Shown piece by piece: positions 8,763 to 17,985 of a DNA stretch of 64,000 bases. This DNA comes from CAMPKL01 sp963805925. GTDB lineage: Bacteria > Acidobacteriota > Terriglobia > Bryobacterales > UBA6623. The stretch covers positions 372,001-436,000 of the forward strand of contig CAWDWB010000010.1 of assembly GCA_963805925.1 (NCBI GenBank), in the 5' to 3' direction. The stretch's first letter is position 1, and each line of letters begins with the position of its first letter. Made by a program: the position numbers and the translations under genes. Under the pieces are notes generated by a model. It did no database searches and had not been told where the DNA came from. It saw nothing but the letters and a program-made list of their open reading frames with translations.

Positions 8763-10769
8763 TTAGGGCGTAGCCAGCGCGATGAGCTCGGCGGGTACGC
8801 CGCGGCCTCCCACGGCTACCACAACGAACTGTCGCCCGTTCGCCAGGTAAGTCATCGGAATCCCGGTCGTACCGGCGGGCAACTGCATCTGGAAGATCAC
8901 CTCTCCCGTGGCTTTGTCCATAGCCCGGAAAATCGGTCTGCCGCCGTCGGTTCCCGCGCCGAACAGACCGCCGCCGACGCCTCCAAACAGCAGTGTCTTG
9001 GTGACCATCAAGGTCGCCTGATCCGGGTTGCCCACGCCGCTCAAGTCGACGCCTTTCAGCGCCGGGTGATTCTTTACGTAGTCGGGCGGTTCGCCGTTAG
9101 GCTTCATCCAAACGTGGTCGCCCGTGTTGAGGTCAATGGCCGTAATGCGGCCCCAAGGAGTCTTGACGATCGGCAAGCCTTGCGGTCCAATATTCTGGCT
9201 GTACCGCGGCCCGCCAGCAGCTGAAAAATCGCGTCTCCGCGGCGGCGCTCCACCAGCTGACCGCGGCCTGCCGCCGACGTAGGCCATATCCGATCGCGCC
9301 GGATCCGCCTCGCTCAGTCCCAGAGGACTCTCGCGATTCGTCGAAGCGATGTAGACGATGCCCGTTTCGGCATCGAGAGCGCCGCCTTCCCAATTGGCGC
9401 CGCCTTGTACATGAGGCACGACAATCGTGGCAATCTTACCGTTCGTGTCGCGGACGATAGGCGGCGTGTAGATGGGCCCCTGTTTGTAACTCTTAGCGAT
9501 CTCCAATGCTTCTGCATGGAGTTCCGGCGTCAAGTTAATCAGGTTCTCATCCAGGGAGCCCTGATTCTCAAACGGCGCCGGCTTGGTCGGGAAAGGCTGA
9601 GTCGGGGACGTCTTCTCACCCGGCACATCCGACTGCGGCACCGCCCTCTCTTCAATCGGCCAAATCGGCTCGCCGGTCACCCGGTCGAAAACCCACAGGA
9701 AGCCGGTCTTCGCTGGCTGCGCGACAATCTTGCGCGGTCGTCCGTCTACCGTCACATTCGCCAGAATCGGCGGCGAAGCCAAATCGTAATCCCAAATGTC
9801 GTGGTGCACCGTCTGAAAATGCCAAACCCGCTTACCGGTTTTCACGTCCAAGCAAACCAAGCTGTCCGCGAACAAGTTATTGCCCGGACGATGGCCTCCG
9901 TAGAAATCGCCCGTCGGCATCTCCACTGGAATGTAAACGTAGCCCAACTCTTCGTCGCCGGTTAGCGGCACCCAGGCCGCGGTATTGCCCGTGTATTTCC
10001 ACGAATCGTCTTCCCAGGTGTCATTGCCGAACTCGCCTGGATGCGGAATCGTCCGGAATGTCCACAGCAGCTTGCCCGTTCGAACGTCGTAGCCGCGGAT
10101 GTAGCCCGGCACATTCTTCATGCTCGGCGGGGCCGTACCGGCCTGCAGCGCGGCGCCCATGATTACCACATCGTTGATCACAATCGCCGGCGAACTAGAA
10201 CCGATCTGACCCGGCTCGACCACGTCACGGTCCAAGTTCTTCGTCAGGTCCACGACGCCCTGTTCGCCGAATCCCTCGATGATCCGCCCGGTTTTCGCAT
10301 CCAGTTCGATCAACTGATACCCCGGCGAGATCATCAAAATGCGCTCTTCTGTGCCGTCCGTCCAGTAAGTCAGCCCGCGATTCTGCGGGCGCACAGCCCG
10401 ATCGCCCCGCAGGCCTTCCTCAAAGCGGAACATCCACAGCGTTTCTCCCGTAAGACCATCGATAGCGACGGCATCGCGGCGCGTGCCGGCGGTGGTGTAG
10501 AGAACGCCGTTGACGGCCAGGGGTGTGGCTTCCCAGTTGTAGTCGGGCCGCGGGCCGAAGTTGTCGGCCTTCCAACGCCAGGCGATCTCCATCTCCGAGA
10601 CGTTCTCGGCGTCAATCTGGTCCAACGGCGAGTACTTTGTGCTGCCGGAGTCGCCGCCGTAGAAGCGCCAATCGCCGTCTTTCGTTCCTTGTTGAGCGCT
10701 CAGCGGCAAAGCGGTCAGGGCAACGGCTAGCAGGAGGGAATAGATAACGGTGACTTGCTTACGGTGCAT
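8763..10769 (-). CDS. PQQ-dependent dehydrogenase, glucose-dehydrogenase-like (paralog 1 of 4, operon leader)
   Basis: The first transcribed member of the array, 668 residues from the ATG at 10769. I chose this start over an in-frame ATG 29 codons upstream because it is followed directly by a signal peptide (MHRKQ, hydrophobic core, ending PLSAQQG) and preceded by an AAGAGA-like ribosome-binding site. It has HHDIWDYD and the Lys of PAKTG, which is closest to the E. coli glucose dehydrogenase motif AKTG. The variable loop is long and Arg/Gly-rich (RSAGGAPPRRRDF). A 175-base gap separates it from the divergent OmpA-like gene, so this gap should carry the operon promoter. Family assignment is firm; the substrate is unknown. 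Confidence 0.88.
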   Translation of the reverse strand: MHRKQVTVIYSLLLAVALTALPLSAQQGTKDGDWRFYGGDSGSTKYSPLDQIDAENVSEMEIAWRWKADNFGPRPDYNWEATPLAVNGVLYTTAGTRRDAVAIDGLTGETLWMFRFEEGLRGDRAVRPQNRGLTYWTDGTEERILMISPGYQLIELDAKTGRIIEGFGEQGVVDLTKNLDRDVVEPGQIGSSSPAIVINDVVIMGAALQAGTAPPSMKNVPGYIRGYDVRTGKLLWTFRTIPHPGEFGNDTWEDDSWKYTGNTAAWVPLTGDEELGYVYIPVEMPTGDFYGGHRPGNNLFADSLVCLDVKTGKRVWHFQTVHHDIWDYDLASPPILANVTVDGRPRKIVAQPAKTGFLWVFDRVTGEPIWPIEERAVPQSDVPGEKTSPTQPFPTKPAPFENQGSLDENLINLTPELHAEALEIAKSYKQGPIYTPPIVRDTNGKIATIVVPHVQGGANWEGGALDAETGIVYIASTNRESPLGLSEADPARSDMAYVGGRPRSAGGAPPRRRDFSAAGGPRYSQNIGPQGLPIVKTPWGRITAIDLNTGDHVWMKPNGEPPDYVKNHPALKGVDLSGVGNPDQATLMVTKTLLFGGVGGGLFGAGTDGGRPIFRAMDKATGEVIFQMQLPAGTTGIPMTYLANGRQFVVVAVGGRGVPAELIALATP

Positions 10770-10944
10770 GAATGTTCTCTTCAGGTCCTTCACGGGACGG
10801 CATAGCGATAGACGCAATGCCATCGTGCAATGTAACATCCCTAGCGCCGTTTTCACAGGCCATCTACCTCTGCCGCTCGTCCGATATCATTCGATGAAAC
10901 GATCCCGTTTGCCGGCGTATCTAAAACCAGAGGTGCTTCTAACG

Positions 10945-12615
10945 ATGCTAAGCATGCGTAACCCTGTCCTCATTGGAGCGTTAGCGCTCTGTCCTGGACT
11001 TTGGGCGCAAGCCCCGACGGATGTCGAGACCCCCGATGAACCGGTCTTGTTTACTGCCGAAGCCGTGGCCAGAACGGCAAAGGCGGTCAACTACCGTTCC
11101 CGCAGCGGCTCCACCGAGGTCGATTTCGTCGGTACATCCCTGGCCCCTAGCGCTAACGGCTCCGCCGACGTGCGCAATCGCGGGGCGGCTGTTGAGATCG
11201 AAGCGACGTTCGAAAACCTGCCTGATCCGCAGGACTTTGGCGCCGAATATTTGACTAACGTGCTCTGGGCTATCTCGCCCGAGGGCCGGGTCTCGAATCT
11301 GGGCGAAGTGCAGCGCGACAAGCGCGGCCGCGCCAAGATGACCGTCACCTCCGATTTGCAAGTCTTCGGCATGATCGTCACTGCCGAGCCCTACTACGCG
11401 GTTCGTATGCCCAGCGATTTGATCGTGCTGGAGAACGAGACGACTGAGCGCACCAAGGGACGCATATTCTTCATCGATGCGAAATACGAGCTGTTGCAGC
11501 GCGGCGCCTACGAGTCGCTGGCCAACCCGCTCAACCTGCGCGTCGACACGCGCGACACGCCGCTCGACGTCTACCAGGCCCGCAACGCGCTTACGATCGC
11601 CAAGAGCATGGGCGCCGAAGACTACGCCGCGGACAGCCTCAAGCGCGCCCAAGCCAGCTTGGACATGGCCAATAGCTCTGTGATCACCAAAGGCAAAGAG
11701 AAAGAAGTCATCACGCTGGCGCGCCAGGCCGTGCAGTTCGCCGAAGACGCCCGCGCCCTGACCATCGAGCGCCAAATCATCGAGCGCGAAGAATATCGCC
11801 GTAAGGAGACCGAAGCGGCCCGCGCCGCGGCCGATGAGGCCGCCCGCAAGCAAGCCGAAGAAGAGCAAGCCCGCATGCGCGCCGAGGACGCCAAGGCCCA
11901 AGCCCAAGCCGCCCAAGAGAAGGCTGAGGCTCAAAGTCTGCTCGCCGAAACCCGCCGCCTGCAAGAAGAACAACGCCGCATGGCCGCTGAGCTTGAAGCG
12001 GCCAAGGCAGCTCAGAACCGAGCCGAGGCCGAGGCAGCGCGCCTCTCCGCCGAACGCGCCCGCGCCGCTGCCCAACAAGCGGCCGCCATGGCTGACCGTC
12101 AACGCCAGGAAGCTGATCAGTTGCGCCAAGAGGCCGAAGAGCGGCGACTGCAAGCCGAGCGGGAGAAGGGTGAATTGCGCCAGCGCATCCTCGATCAACT
12201 CAGCGCCGTACTGCCCACCAAAGACACCGAACGCGGCCTGGTCGTCAATATGGGCGACGTGCTGTTCGACGTCGGCAAGTTCGACCTTCGCCCGGTCGCC
12301 CGCGAAAAACTGGCCCGCATCGCTGGCACCGTGCTGGCCTTCCCCGGCTTGCGACTGCGGGCCGAGGGCCACACCGATAATACGGGCAGCGCCGAACTCA
12401 ATCAGAAACTCTCTTACGACCGCGCCAATGCCGTCATGGGCTACTTGGTGGAAGAGCAAGGCGTCGCGCCCGACATGATCTCTGCCGAAGGGTTCGGCTT
12501 TAATCAACCCGTAGCCGACAACTCCACACGAGAGGGTCGCCAAGCCAACCGCCGCGTCGAACTGGTCATCTCCGGCGAGGTGATCGGAGCGGAATTCGGC
12601 CGCTCAGCTCAATAG
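10945..12615 (+). CDS. OmpA-like peptidoglycan-binding protein with coiled coil
   Basis: A 556-residue secreted envelope protein. The ATG at 10945 is preferred because AGAGGTG lies about 9 bases upstream and a signal peptide (ending GLWAQ) follows. Residues about 20-180 form a beta-rich domain. A helical segment around residues 215-280 resembles DUF4398 (ADSLKRAQASLDMA). Residues about 282-415 are an Ala/Glu/Arg-rich coiled coil. The OmpA C-terminal domain (about 431-549) has DVLFDVGKFDLRP, GHTDNTGS and the Asp/Arg pair in SYDRANAV that binds meso-diaminopimelate. The protein probably spans from the outer membrane to the cell wall. It is transcribed divergently from the PQQ array and stands alone. 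Confidence 0.88.
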   Translation: MLSMRNPVLIGALALCPGLWAQAPTDVETPDEPVLFTAEAVARTAKAVNYRSRSGSTEVDFVGTSLAPSANGSADVRNRGAAVEIEATFENLPDPQDFGAEYLTNVLWAISPEGRVSNLGEVQRDKRGRAKMTVTSDLQVFGMIVTAEPYYAVRMPSDLIVLENETTERTKGRIFFIDAKYELLQRGAYESLANPLNLRVDTRDTPLDVYQARNALTIAKSMGAEDYAADSLKRAQASLDMANSSVITKGKEKEVITLARQAVQFAEDARALTIERQIIEREEYRRKETEAARAAADEAARKQAEEEQARMRAEDAKAQAQAAQEKAEAQSLLAETRRLQEEQRRMAAELEAAKAAQNRAEAEAARLSAERARAAAQQAAAMADRQRQEADQLRQEAEERRLQAEREKGELRQRILDQLSAVLPTKDTERGLVVNMGDVLFDVGKFDLRPVAREKLARIAGTVLAFPGLRLRAEGHTDNTGSAELNQKLSYDRANAVMGYLVEEQGVAPDMISAEGFGFNQPVADNSTREGRQANRRVELVISGEVIGAEFGRSAQ

Positions 12616-12687
12616 GTGCAACCTTAGCTGCGATGCTCGTTCGCTGACCGAGTTCGCCAAGAAATTGCGAGCCGTTGCCGGCTGCCG

Positions 12688-12906
12688 TCAAACCAAAGGC
12701 GGACTATCGTCCAGCAATTCGTCTGCGATGACCCCGAGGCGGGGCAAGTCGCGCAGCTTTACCGCCAGGGCAAGTTCTTCCGTGTCGAACTCGTCCGGCG
12801 TACCCTTGGCGTCTAGGGCCAGTTCGGCGCAGATCCGCGCCGCCGCTCCCAGATTCTCTTGCCTTGAGGCAGTCTTGAGGCTCTCCAGCTTTTCGCGGTC
12901 GAGCAC
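12688..12906 (-). CDS. Small hypothetical protein
   Basis: A 72-residue acidic, helical protein from a GTG start, with no signal peptide and no recognised domain. Codon use (C or G at most third positions) looks like the neighbouring real genes, which is the main reason for keeping it. No convincing ribosome-binding site lies before the GTG. It is convergent with the OmpA-like gene and tail-to-nothing with the decayed VWA fragment that follows. It may be a remnant of a longer gene. Confidence 0.5.
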   Translation of the reverse strand: MLDREKLESLKTASRQENLGAAARICAELALDAKGTPDEFDTEELALAVKLRDLPRLGVIADELLDDSPPLV

Positions 12907-12958
12907 GGCTGTAGTCTATCCGAACATCGGCCGCTTGCATACTCCTCAAATCTCCTAG

Positions 12959-13351
12959 GTAGAAGGGCCGCAACCTATATTTCATCGTGCGGAAGGAAAG
13001 CGGATCCTTGCGCATAGGTACTCCGGGTTCTCGGTACGTGACGTTGAGGGAGGCATCCAAGTGGGGCTCGAAGCCTTAGATTTCGAAGCATTCGATGACG
13101 GCGACCGCCGGAAGGTCTCGCGCTTGGCGGCGGCGGAAAGCCTGCCATTGTGTCTGTTGGCTTCATTCGGTGACGGCCACGGCGTGCTCAAGGAGCAGTT
13201 TGAGCGTATAGCCGAGGACCTTCGCTCGTCTTACTAGCTCGGCTATTACTCCAACAACCCGCGCAGGCCCGGCGTTTTTCACAACGTCGAGATCCGACCG
13301 AAACATCCAGGGGTCAAAGTCCCCGCCAAACCCGGCTACTACTCGCAATAA
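12959..13351 (+). pseudogene. Decayed C-terminus of a VWFA-related Acidobacterial-domain protein
   Basis: One frame runs from the TAG at 12956 to the TAA at 13349 and is interrupted by a single TAG at 13235. Around that stop it reads FERIAEDLRSSY, stop, LGYYSNNPRRPG, then HPGVKVPAKPGYYSQ. This is the C-terminal signature of the VWFA-related Acidobacterial family; compare RTQYLLGYYQP and LARSGYYVP in the intact gene at 29961-30968. The interrupting codon can be explained by CAG changing to TAG, giving SSYQLGYY. There is no usable start codon and no VWA domain with its MIDAS motif upstream, so this is a truncated remnant. The final bases overlap the end of the DUF1810 gene on the other strand. 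Confidence 0.6.
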
Positions 13352-13761
13352 CTCGTTCCCGGACGTTCAACTGCGCAATCGTACTTTTCGAGCGCGGCTG
13401 CGAAGAGTTGATCGTCGTCGGCGGCCTCGGCGAACAGCGTCATCGAGGAACAAAATTTGAGATCGTCGGGCGAGCCGAAGATTTCGTGGAGCGTGCGGCC
13501 TTCGATATCGAGTACAAGCTGGGTGCATTCGCGGAGCCGTGGACCCAGGACGGCATGGTCGAGGTAGGCTTTGGCTTCCTCCGCAGAATAAATGGCGTAC
13601 TTCCGGGCCATGGGGCTGTGGCCGAGTCCGGCGCGTTGCGGAAAGACGAACCACATCCAGTGAGTTTGTTTGCGGCCGGACTTGAGCTCCGCTGTGACCG
13701 TTTTATAGACAAGGGATTGGGCCTCGACGAAGCGCTTGAGGTTGTAGGGATCGTCCGCCAC
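13339..13761 (-). CDS. DUF1810 family protein
   Basis: A 140-residue cytoplasmic protein that matches the DUF1810 family over its full length: the N-terminal DPYNLKRFVEAQ, the motif HWMWFVFPQ, GLGHSPMARKYAI, the ECTQLVL segment and SPDDLKFCSSMTLF are all present. The family has no established biochemical function. The start is a GTG at 13761 without a clear ribosome-binding site. Its stop overlaps the end of the VWA remnant on the opposite strand. It is a single-gene unit. Confidence 0.85.
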   Translation of the reverse strand: MADDPYNLKRFVEAQSLVYKTVTAELKSGRKQTHWMWFVFPQRAGLGHSPMARKYAIYSAEEAKAYLDHAVLGPRLRECTQLVLDIEGRTLHEIFGSPDDLKFCSSMTLFAEAADDDQLFAAALEKYDCAVERPGTSYCE

Positions 13762-13826
13762 GACGCCGTTATCTTAGCGGGCCGGGACTTGACCGGTACG
13801 GCTTTGGGGTCCAGACTGAGGGGCCT

Positions 13827-14189
13827 ATGGCAATCCAAATTGAAAACTTGCAGGACGGCAAGCTGCTCGTGATTCGCCTCAGCGGCAAGCTCGCGGCTGA
13901 GGACTACGCACACTTCACGCCTGTGGTCGAGGACGCGGTAAAACGCTTCGGTAAGATTCGCATCGCTCTGGTAATGAGGGATTTTCATGGCTGGAGCGCC
14001 GCGGCGCTTTGGGAAGATACGAAATTCGACCTCAAGCACTTTCGCGATATCGAGCGGCTGGCAATGGTCGGCGACAAGGCCTGGGAGAAGGGGATGGCGG
14101 TTTTCTGTAAGCCGTTTACCACGGCGACAATTCGCTATTTCGACGCGGCGGATGAAGCCGCGGCAATGGCCTGGGTGCAAGAAGCCTAA
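13827..14189 (+). CDS. SpoIIAA-like (STAS-fold) protein
   Basis: A 120-residue protein with the pattern of the SpoIIAA-like family: an N-terminal strand pair (LLVIRLSGKLAAEDY), a helix, the strand IALVMRDFHGWS, then DLKHFRDIERLAMVGDKAWEK and a C-terminal FDAADEAAAMAWV helix. The phosphorylatable Ser of true anti-anti-sigma factors is not evident, so a direct role in sigma regulation should not be assumed. Bacterial relatives are small stand-alone proteins of unknown role, possibly lipid or membrane binding. It starts 65 bases from the divergent DUF1810 gene. Confidence 0.8.
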   Translation: MAIQIENLQDGKLLVIRLSGKLAAEDYAHFTPVVEDAVKRFGKIRIALVMRDFHGWSAAALWEDTKFDLKHFRDIERLAMVGDKAWEKGMAVFCKPFTTATIRYFDAADEAAAMAWVQEA

Positions 14190-14329
14190 AGTGCAAAGGC
14201 GGTGCTGGCGAACGGCTTCCGCCGCGAAATGCCTTGATCATTCACTGAACCCGCGTCCGTTCTCGGTGTTGGGCGACGGCACGTGCTTGAGATCGAAGCT
14301 GATTCGCGATCGCCGGCGACCTGGAAGTC

Positions 14330-17188
14330 TTAGGCGTTCTTAGTCTGTATATTAGCTGCGGGCGTCGCGGTACGAACTTGGATCTCTCGAGCTAGGGCCT
14401 GGAAATCGATCGGTTTAGAGAGGAAGGACGTAGCTCCGGCGGCAAGGCATCTCTCGCGGTCGCTTTCGGTGACGTCGGCAGTGAGAGCGATGATCGGTAG
14501 CCGGCTGTGAGAGCGATTGGCCCGAATGCGGCGGATCGCCTCATAGCCGTTCATGACGGGCATCCGCATGTCCATCAGGACGACGTCGATGTCTTGGCGG
14601 TCCGCTAGTATCTCGACGGCCTCCAGTCCGTCTTTTGCTCTTTCTACATGTGCGCCGAGACGAATCAGCTCTTGCGTGAGGGCGAACGAATTCGCGGAGT
14701 CGTCTTCGACCAGGAGGAGTCGGCGGCCCGTGATGTTCGTGGGATGCTCGCCGGAGAAGATATGCTTGACCGCCTCAAGAATGGGGTCGAGAACGCCTTC
14801 CTTGGGAACGACGACCGCGCCGAGACGCTCCACCGCACGCCTTTCTTCGACGGCGAGTTCGCGGCCTGTATAAAGAAGCACTTGCGGCATGGCCGCGGGC
14901 GGGTTCTTGTCGAGCGACTGCAAGATGGTCATGCCGTCGAGTTGAGGCAGGTGGTAGTCGAGGATGACGCATTGGTAGGCCTGGCGCCGTATCGCCTCCA
15001 GTACTTGGGGACCCGTCTCGGCTTCGTCAACCACGATCTCGGAGTCAGCCTGTTGAAACGACCGGGTTAACGCCCAGCGCGTAGCAGCGTCGTCGTCTGC
15101 GAGCAAGATGCGCTTGGGACCGTCCGACTTGGAGAGCGCCTTTTGGGGTTCGCTGCGTTCTGTCGAAGCGATTCCAAGAGGGAGACGAACTTGGAACCAA
15201 CTCCCTTCGCCCAATTGCGAACCAACGTCGAGATCGCCGCCGAGGGCGTTCGTCAGTTCCTTGACGATTGACAGACCGAGGCCTGTGCCGCCAGGACTGG
15301 AACGGATGTCGCGATCCAACTGGTGGTATGGGGAGAAGATGCGGTCGAGTTGGTCGACGGGAATACCGGCCCCGGTGTCTTCCACCTTGAAGGCGATGCG
15401 GCCGGACTTAGTGAGACGCGCGGTCAAACTGACGGAACCGGCGTTGGTGTACTTCAGCGCATTCGAAAGTAGATTCCAAAGGATCTGACGCAGACGGCGC
15501 GGATCAGTCACAAATGTGTCGGGCAAGTCCGGGTTCAGTTCCACGCGCAACTCGAGGCCCTTGGCTGCGGCAAGGGGTTGGAATTGGCCGCTGACCTGAC
15601 GGATCAGGGAGCCGATGGCGACGTCCTCGAAGATGAGCTGGAGCTTCCCGGCCTCAAGCTTCGACAAATCGAGCAAGTCGTTGATGAGCGCCAAGAGGTC
15701 GGAGCCGGCGCCGGCAAGCACTTTGGCCGACTGCTCTTGATCGGCAGTCAGGTTCTTCTCGGGATTGTCGGCGAGCGCATTCGCCAAGAGCAGCATGCTA
15801 TTGAGCGGGGTTCTGATGTCGTGAGAAATACGGGCCAGAAGCTCAGACTTATCTTGACCGGCCTGCTGCTCAAGCTCGATGGTTTTGGCTTCCAACTCTT
15901 GACGCGCCTTCTCAAGACGAGAATTAATCTTGAGCAGAGAGAGTTTGTGGTGCTCGATTTGGAGGGTGCGTTCCCTGATCTGATGGACCATGCTGCGGAA
16001 TGAGCGGGACAGGCGGCCGATCTCGTCGTCCGATTCGGGCGGCAAAACGACATCGTAGTCGCCGGCGGCGACGCGGTCGGTTGATGCGGCGACCAAGGCG
16101 AGAGGTGAGAGTAAGCGGCGAATGTAGACCAGGATCAGGACGGTACCGAGGAGTACAAGCAGCGACGCTGTGAGGGTGCTGGATCGTCCCACTTTGGACG
16201 AATCGGCTAACAAGGAATCATAGGATGCGTACATTCCGAGGGCCAAGAACCGGGACGGATGTGCCGGGTCGAATCGGATCTTGGTCATGTGAATAACGAA
16301 TTTCTCAGGATTGCCCTGTACCCGCCGCTTAAAGTCGAAGAATCCGCGGTCGTCAGCGGTGCGGTCTCGATAGAAGGGCCCCAGCATGGGGAGATCCTGT
16401 TGAAGTTGGCGGGGACGTCCGAAGTCGAAGCCAAATGCTAACTGGGACACGCTGTCGAGCAAGTAACCGCCCGTGGAGTTGGTGAGATAGAGTTCGCTGC
16501 CCGGCGGGCGGCCGCGCTTCATATCGTCAAAGAGCCGGGACAGGTTCTGATTGATCACGATGACGGCGAAAGGCGTCGAGCCGTCGCCATAGACCGGAGT
16601 CGCTGCGCGCATGGTGGGCGCCGGCGGCATGGATACCCTGTCGTACTCGCGGTTGAGACTGATATCGGAGAGCAGAACCGCATCGCGGGGAAGAGCGACG
16701 GCGCCCTTGGCATAGTCGGTGCTGCCTTTCTGCTGAAGGCCTTCCGGCGGAACCGCGACCAGGAGGTTGGGCCCCACGCGATCGATCCGGACGAGTTCGA
16801 ACCCGCCGGCGTCGTAATCAATCAGCCGCACTTGGGCGTACTCGGGGCGGCGGCGGAGGAAAGAGAGAAAGATGGTTTGCAGTCTATCTTTCCAGACGTC
16901 CTCCGTATCGCCGTTGAGGGGGTCTCGTCCGCCGGCGGCACGGGCGCGGCCTATGCCTGCCAAGGGGGGCGTGCCTGCAAGGAACTGGACGTCTTCTCGG
17001 AGCCGGGCGATGGAGTCGACGATATGGTTGCTGCGCTCCTCGGAGGCGTTCGCTAGGTGCTGGAGTTCCTTCTCGGCCAGGATATTCTGGTGAGACAGAT
17101 ACACGATGCAGACGGCCGCTAGTCCGACCACCGTTAAGACGGTTGCGGCGAAGGCCCCAACTCGCGTGGAAATTGAGTTCCTAAGCAT
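14330..17188 (-). CDS. Hybrid sensor histidine kinase with two receiver domains
   Basis: The 952-residue form starts at the ATG at 17188, directly before the first membrane segment; an upstream extension would be basic, unstructured and would overlap the sigma-factor gene. Order of parts: membrane helix (about 8-28), extracytoplasmic sensor of about 300 residues (dCache-like by size), membrane helix (about 333-355), HAMP, coiled coil, HisKA with HDIRTP (His about 458), HATPase with LWNLLSNALKYTN, DTGAGIP and GGTGLGLS, then two receivers. Each receiver keeps its acidic pocket, Lys and phosphoacceptor Asp (VILDYHLP about 741; VLMDMRMP about 871). No DNA-binding output domain follows, so the receivers probably act as relay or sink. 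It is divergent from the sigma factor gene. Confidence 0.9.
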   Translation of the reverse strand: MLRNSISTRVGAFAATVLTVVGLAAVCIVYLSHQNILAEKELQHLANASEERSNHIVDSIARLREDVQFLAGTPPLAGIGRARAAGGRDPLNGDTEDVWKDRLQTIFLSFLRRRPEYAQVRLIDYDAGGFELVRIDRVGPNLLVAVPPEGLQQKGSTDYAKGAVALPRDAVLLSDISLNREYDRVSMPPAPTMRAATPVYGDGSTPFAVIVINQNLSRLFDDMKRGRPPGSELYLTNSTGGYLLDSVSQLAFGFDFGRPRQLQQDLPMLGPFYRDRTADDRGFFDFKRRVQGNPEKFVIHMTKIRFDPAHPSRFLALGMYASYDSLLADSSKVGRSSTLTASLLVLLGTVLILVYIRRLLSPLALVAASTDRVAAGDYDVVLPPESDDEIGRLSRSFRSMVHQIRERTLQIEHHKLSLLKINSRLEKARQELEAKTIELEQQAGQDKSELLARISHDIRTPLNSMLLLANALADNPEKNLTADQEQSAKVLAGAGSDLLALINDLLDLSKLEAGKLQLIFEDVAIGSLIRQVSGQFQPLAAAKGLELRVELNPDLPDTFVTDPRRLRQILWNLLSNALKYTNAGSVSLTARLTKSGRIAFKVEDTGAGIPVDQLDRIFSPYHQLDRDIRSSPGGTGLGLSIVKELTNALGGDLDVGSQLGEGSWFQVRLPLGIASTERSEPQKALSKSDGPKRILLADDDAATRWALTRSFQQADSEIVVDEAETGPQVLEAIRRQAYQCVILDYHLPQLDGMTILQSLDKNPPAAMPQVLLYTGRELAVEERRAVERLGAVVVPKEGVLDPILEAVKHIFSGEHPTNITGRRLLLVEDDSANSFALTQELIRLGAHVERAKDGLEAVEILADRQDIDVVLMDMRMPVMNGYEAIRRIRANRSHSRLPIIALTADVTESDRERCLAAGATSFLSKPIDFQALAREIQVRTATPAANIQTKNA

Positions 17189-17424
17189 TTCTTGTGGGCC
17201 GCGAGCCGGCGCCAAGACGTTGGCTTCCAATCTCTTATCGACCCAGAACCGTTGGGTATATAGCCGCGGGAGATCTGAAAGAGCAATCGGCTTAACGATT
17301 AAGCTCCTGGCCGGAGTCCACTGGCGCTTGCGGCAGGTTCCGGGCGCGGCTATGCTACGGCAGACCCTTGGGTCATCATTGCAAGGCGGGCCAACGCTCC
17401 CAAGCATTGCTTCAAAACCATCCC

Positions 17425-17985
17425 ATGCAACCTGAAACGGCGATCACGAGTCTGATTGCGAGATCGAGCGCAGGAGACCCGGAAGCGGCGTCCAACCTCT
17501 TCCTGCTGGCCTACGATGAACTGCGCGGTTTGGCGCGGGGTTATTTGCGTCGCGAACGGAACGCACAAAGCATCGAAGCGACGGGCCTGGTCCACGAGGC
17601 GTATATGCGCCTGGTCCCCAATGCGAGGCCGGACTGGAAAGACCGCGGTCACTTCATCGCAATTGCGGCACGGGCCATGCGGCAGGTCTTGGTGGAGCAC
17701 GCGCGGGCACGGACCGCGCAAAAACGCGGCGGCGGACAGGCGGCGATTACGCTAACGGATTGTCCGCTGGACATGCCGGTTAGCTTGGTGGATCTTTTGG
17801 CGCTGGACCGTGCGCTGAAGGCGCTGGCGGATCACGATTCGCGAATGGCCGAACTGGTGGAGTTGCGGTTCTTTGGCGGGTTGACGCTGGAGGAAGCCGC
17901 CGAAGCTTTGGGGATTTCTATGGCCAGCGCAAAACGTTGGTGGAAATTCTCGAAGGCCTGGCTGCAGCAGGAACTGGCGCCGTGA
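17425..17985 (+). CDS. ECF sigma factor of the type paired with Ser/Thr kinases
   Basis: A 186-residue sigma factor with a region 2 (YDELRGLARGYLRRE, EATGLVHEAYMRL) and a region 4 helix-turn-helix (LEEAAEALGISMASAKRWWKFSKAWL). It closely fits the ECF group (TIGR02999-like) seen in Acidobacteriota and Planctomycetota next to Pkn2-type kinases. I chose the ATG at 17425 because the N-terminus there matches the family and the upstream extension has none of it. Its stop overlaps the kinase start by 4 bases (GTGA), so the two are translationally coupled. There is no anti-sigma factor of the usual zinc-binding type, so kinase-controlled activity is the likely mode of regulation. Confidence 0.88.
   Translation: MQPETAITSLIARSSAGDPEAASNLFLLAYDELRGLARGYLRRERNAQSIEATGLVHEAYMRLVPNARPDWKDRGHFIAIAARAMRQVLVEHARARTAQKRGGGQAAITLTDCPLDMPVSLVDLLALDRALKALADHDSRMAELVELRFFGGLTLEEAAEALGISMASAKRWWKFSKAWLQQELAP

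Noticed and set aside
10981..12543. Minus-strand ORF of 520 residues under the OmpA-like gene
   Set aside because: Shadow of a high-GC Ala/Glu-rich coiled coil; the plus frame carries an OmpA domain.
13987..14343. Plus-strand 118-residue ORF overlapping the SpoIIAA-like gene
   Set aside because: Shadow frame; the SpoIIAA-like frame has the family pattern.
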